Shown here one piece after another: positions 5,999-8,110 of a DNA stretch of 8,110 nucleotides. The translations under genes were made by a program, and so were the position numbers. This DNA is from Desulfurococcales archaeon (GTDB taxonomy: Archaea > Thermoproteota > Thermoprotei_A > Sulfolobales > NBVN01), in NCBI GenBank assembly GCA_021160415.1, contig JAGHCP010000075.1, positions 1 through 8,110 of the forward strand, given 5' to 3'. Within the stretch, counting starts at the first letter, position 1. Each line of letters begins with the position of its first letter. The notes beneath the pieces were generated by a model. That model did no database searches. It was not told the DNA's origin and worked only from the letters and a program-made list of their open reading frames with translations.

Positions 5999-6739
5999 GT
6001 GGATCTGAGAGACCCGTTTCTCTGGTACAGCGTTTATGAAGTTATAAGGCGTGATATGGGGTACGACCTCGTTAGGGATTTGGATGCCGCGTTAATTCTT
6101 AGATCAATGCTGAACACTCCCCATTTCGAGTCATCCCCTTTAGCAACTCTCAACGCTGCGGTGAACCGTAAGGATGCATTAGTCGTTGGAGCTGGTCCTA
6201 ACTGCGTCGAGTGTAGCGAATATGCCGGCTCATACGATGTAGTCATAGCCGCTGACGGCGGTCTCAGATGTTGCAGGCATGTGGGGGTGGAGCCCGATAT
6301 AGTGGTAACTGATTTAGACGGTCTGACTGTGAAGGACCTGCTCTCATTCAGAGGTGTAGTCGTCGTTCATGCCCATGGGGATAACATAGATAGGGTGAGG
6401 GAGTTTCTCTCATGGCTCACGCGTTCAGATGTAGAGTTGATCGGAACTGTTCAAGTGCCCACTGTTGACTCGCGAACCTTTGTTTTCGGAGGATTTACGG
6501 ATGGCGATAGAGCTGCTTACCTGGCTTACTACTTTAACGCACAGAAAATAGGGCTTGCGGGTTTTGATATGCGGGGCTTCGTCGGCAGGTTTTCTAAGCC
6601 TTGGTTAAGCAGTGATGTTAAAGCGGGGAGGGCTAAACTTAGGAAGCTTTTTTGGGCCTCTGTCCTCATTCATTGGCTTAAGAGCTTGGGGGGTGCTGAC
6701 GTTGAGTGCGTGGCTTGCGAAGGTGAAGGCTGGATTTAG
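5999..6739 (+). CDS. mptE: 6-hydroxymethyl-7,8-dihydropterin pyrophosphokinase, MptE family (DUF115)
   Basis: This 246-aa cytosolic enzyme should transfer pyrophosphate from ATP to 6-hydroxymethyl-7,8-dihydropterin, an activating step in archaeal tetrahydromethanopterin-type cofactor synthesis, replacing bacterial FolK. The MptE/DUF115 motifs are present in order: VVGAGPN (62-68), IAADGG (83-88), PDIVVTDLDG (99-108), VVHAHGDN (122-129), GTVQVP (149-154), FGGFTDGDRA (163-172) and GLAGFDM (185-191). Length is normal. Unusual are a CxxC after the first glycine loop (Cys69, Cys72), Cys91-Cys92, and a C-terminal CxxC (Cys237, Cys240). The GTG start has GGAGG only 1 nt upstream, too close for normal use; the start is kept because the N-terminal W-Y helix (residues 9-10) is a family feature. 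A CTG at 6005 would be better spaced but is unlikely. It overlaps mptG by 38 nt, so the two are surely cotranscribed. Confidence 0.9.
   Translation: MDLRDPFLWYSVYEVIRRDMGYDLVRDLDAALILRSMLNTPHFESSPLATLNAAVNRKDALVVGAGPNCVECSEYAGSYDVVIAADGGLRCCRHVGVEPDIVVTDLDGLTVKDLLSFRGVVVVHAHGDNIDRVREFLSWLTRSDVELIGTVQVPTVDSRTFVFGGFTDGDRAAYLAYYFNAQKIGLAGFDMRGFVGRFSKPWLSSDVKAGRAKLRKLFWASVLIHWLKSLGGADVECVACEGEGWI
6690..6695 (+). promoter_or_regulatory. Shine-Dalgarno GGGGTG deciding the mptG TTG start
   Basis: GGGGTG inside mptE lies 6 nt before the in-frame TTG at 6702. Its own GTG triplet (6693-6695) is also in frame and could be mistaken for the start. The only other nearby in-frame start, GTG at 6723, has only a weak GTGG 9 nt upstream. 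Confidence 0.5.
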
Positions 6740-7655
6740 GATTCATTTAGGGTTCTATAGATTCCTCGATCCCCCATACATTTACGGATCGTTAGGAGCA
6801 GCCCTGCAGGAGCCTGAGCTCACTTTAACTGTTATTAAGCAGGCTCATGGCCACGTAGTTATAAACACCCCCACGGAGGAATCGAAGCGAATCATAGAGG
6901 AAACCCTTGAATGCTTAGACGTGAGGTTCTCCGGTAAGATAAGCGTTAATGGGTACGTGAAGCACCACGTAGGTCTCGGAACGAAAACCAGGATAATCCT
7001 ATCACTGCTTAAGGGGTTGCAAACCCTCGGCGTACTAAATAATGACCTCCTCACCCTGGCACGTGAGGTCGGTTTAGGAAAATTTTCGGGCGTAGGTATC
7101 TATACCTTCCTCCATGGGGGGGTTGTCATCGACTCCGGCATCCTTGAAGGGTTGAAGGACTATCCGCAGTTAATCCATAGATTCGACACACCCGAGCGCT
7201 GGAGAGTAGTGGTCGTCCTCCCCCTTATTCGGGAGGGCCTCTCCGAAAGTCAGGAAGCACCGATCATGAGGAATCCGATTCCTCACCCTAAGCAGGATCT
7301 GCTCTATAATCACCTGAAGGAAGTAGTTGAGGGGCTTGAGAAAGGCGATTTTGAACTTTTCTCTAGAGGTGTGGAGAGCGTGCAGAGCCTTACAGGGAAA
7401 TACTTCTCTAAGTTTCAGGGAGGCGTCTTTTGCTGCGAAGAAAGTGCTAGGGTCGCCCAACATATGAAGGCGCTTGGGGCTTCGGGGGTTGGGCAGAGCA
7501 GTTGGGGGCCCTTAATTTACGGTTTCACTGCAGACCCTACGGGAGCTAATCGAATAAGCATAAATTTAAGGAAGATACTCAACGATGAAGGGATTAAGGC
7601 AGACATATGGGTAACTCGGATACCTAGGAAAGGATTTCACGTAGTCAAAGCGTGA
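6702..7655 (+). CDS. mptG: Beta-ribofuranosylaminobenzene 5'-phosphate synthase (GHMP-kinase fold)
   Basis: This 317-aa enzyme should condense phosphoribosyl pyrophosphate with 4-hydroxybenzoate or 4-aminobenzoate, with loss of CO2, to begin the arylamine arm of methanopterin-type cofactors. Family landmarks: VKAGFRIHLGFYRF (8-21), HHVGLGTKTR (88-97) at the GHMP glycine-rich loop, GLGKFSGVGIYTFLHGG (124-140), EGLSESQE (178-185), and the diagnostic GASGVGQSSWGP (259-270) near the end. The glycine-rich loop departs from the usual GLGS-GTQ form. Cys244-Cys245 is adjacent to the C-terminal domain. I chose TTG at 6702 because GGGGTG is 6 nt upstream; GTG at 6723 (310 aa, MKAGFRIHLG) is the main alternative, and an ATG at 6612 would add an unrelated N-terminus inside mptE. 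It overlaps mptE by 38 nt, and its 3' end overlaps the opposing gene by 11 nt. Together with mptE it marks a tetrahydromethanopterin-like pathway. Confidence 0.9.
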   Translation: MSAWLAKVKAGFRIHLGFYRFLDPPYIYGSLGAALQEPELTLTVIKQAHGHVVINTPTEESKRIIEETLECLDVRFSGKISVNGYVKHHVGLGTKTRIILSLLKGLQTLGVLNNDLLTLAREVGLGKFSGVGIYTFLHGGVVIDSGILEGLKDYPQLIHRFDTPERWRVVVVLPLIREGLSESQEAPIMRNPIPHPKQDLLYNHLKEVVEGLEKGDFELFSRGVESVQSLTGKYFSKFQGGVFCCEESARVAQHMKALGASGVGQSSWGPLIYGFTADPTGANRISINLRKILNDEGIKADIWVTRIPRKGFHVVKA

Positions 7656-8110
7656 CGCTTAAGAAATAATAAACCAGAATTGCCAGGATAGAGGATGTCA
7701 GAATCAAGGTCAGGTAAGATATTATCAGTTCCTTCTCGGTCAAGTAGGTCCTCAGAGTGAGGAGCTGAACTAAAGTTACTGGTGCCCCCTTATTTGGGGA
7801 GGCGTGTATCCTGAATTCCTCGTCAAGAAAAGTAGGTCTTTCCTTCATCATAGTTCTGTTGAGGAATCCCCCTATTGATGATAGAATGCTGAACCCGTTT
7901 AAACCTAGGGGGACGAAGAGCAGGAGTAGAAGGTATTCCCTACGCAGGGCTATGGCCGAGGTAATGACTAAAGCCCCCATCAGGAATGACCCCACATTAC
8001 CGTTCAGGATTTTCGCAGGGTACGTATTAAAGGGCAGATACCCGGCGAGAATAGCTATGTTTGCTAAGGTTAGCCATACTCCGCCCGGCATAGGTTTAGG
8101 ACCTGGGAGG
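7645..8110 (-). CDS. GPT/MraY/AglH-family sugar-1-phosphate transferase, C-terminal part
   Basis: The open frame runs to the window edge without a stop, so the N-terminus lies beyond 8110; 154 C-terminal residues are visible. The family transfers a sugar 1-phosphate, typically GlcNAc-1-P, from a UDP-sugar to a polyprenyl or dolichyl phosphate in the membrane, starting lipid-linked glycan or N-glycan synthesis. The key stretch FNTYPAKILNGNVGS (fragment residues 27-41) closely matches the MraY/WecA/GPT loop FN-YPA...GD-GS, but the usual Asp of GDVGS is Asn here (Asn38). Several membrane segments follow (about 40-55, 58-76 and 134-152). A cytosolic stretch RPTFLDEEFRIHASPNKGAP precedes the C-terminal TLVQLL...LTEKEL pattern seen in archaeal and eukaryotic members. 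The ATG at 8091 is internal, not the start. Family is well supported; AglH is the likely archaeal counterpart, but the exact sugar is not known. Confidence 0.8.
   Translation of the reverse strand, partial: LPGPKPMPGGVWLTLANIAILAGYLPFNTYPAKILNGNVGSFLMGALVITSAIALRREYLLLLLFVPLGLNGFSILSSIGGFLNRTMMKERPTFLDEEFRIHASPNKGAPVTLVQLLTLRTYLTEKELIISYLTLILTSSILAILVYYFLSVTL

Noticed and set aside
6612..6701. ATG at 6612 as the start of mptG, giving a 347-aa protein
   Set aside because: The added 30 residues lie wholly within mptE in another frame and have no family similarity, and known MptG proteins begin only a few residues before the R-I/L-H-L motif.
7170..7463. Minus-strand open frame of 97 codons inside mptG
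   Set aside because: The sense strand encodes the conserved mptG sequence; the antisense product shows no domain or start signal.
1..8110. tRNA, rRNA, CRISPR array, transposase or attachment site
   Set aside because: Every intergenic gap is under 90 bp and none shows a tRNA-like fold, regularly spaced repeats or mobile-element genes.

Overview
The window looks like chromosomal DNA from an archaeon, most likely a thermophilic member of the Thermoproteota (Crenarchaeota) or a close relative. The reasons are archaeal methanopterin-type pterin genes (MptE, MptG), a DUF447 flavoprotein, an AglH/MraY-type sugar-phosphate transferase, GGTG-type ribosome binding sites with frequent GTG and TTG starts, TATA-type promoters in very short intergenic gaps, and heavy AGG/AGA arginine use. 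The species cannot be named from the sequence. Coding density is very high. I see no tRNA, rRNA, CRISPR array, insertion sequence or integrase.

Layout, left to right. The first 11 bases are the first codons of a minus-strand gene that leaves the window; its Shine-Dalgarno site and TATA box lie in the AT-rich gap 12-99. A minus-strand sugar-1-phosphate nucleotidyltransferase follows (100-795), with its own TATA box and a perfect palindrome between the two. Upstream of it, 5925 down to 862, is a tightly packed five-gene minus-strand operon: a DUF447 FMN-binding protein, an OPT-superfamily-like membrane transporter, an FtsX/MacB-like ABC permease of unusual architecture, a small membrane protein of unknown function, and a LolD/MacB-type ABC ATPase. 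Genes overlap or are separated by at most 17 bases.

A 73-base divergent promoter region (5926-5998) separates this operon from a plus-strand pair, mptE (6-hydroxymethyl-7,8-dihydropterin pyrophosphokinase) and mptG (ribofuranosylaminobenzene 5'-phosphate synthase). These enzymes act on the pterin half and the arylamine half of tetrahydromethanopterin-type C1 carriers. mptG converges on, and overlaps by 11 bp, a minus-strand gene whose C-terminal 154 codons are in the window: a membrane sugar-1-phosphate transferase of the GPT/MraY/AglH family, probably for lipid-linked glycan (N-glycosylation) synthesis.

The most interesting unit is the OPT-like carrier joined to a complete FtsX-type ABC pair and a small membrane protein, headed by a flavoprotein. 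I know of no described system with this composition. Whether the ABC pair acts on the OPT protein, or they are separate functions sharing a transcript, cannot be decided from one sequence.
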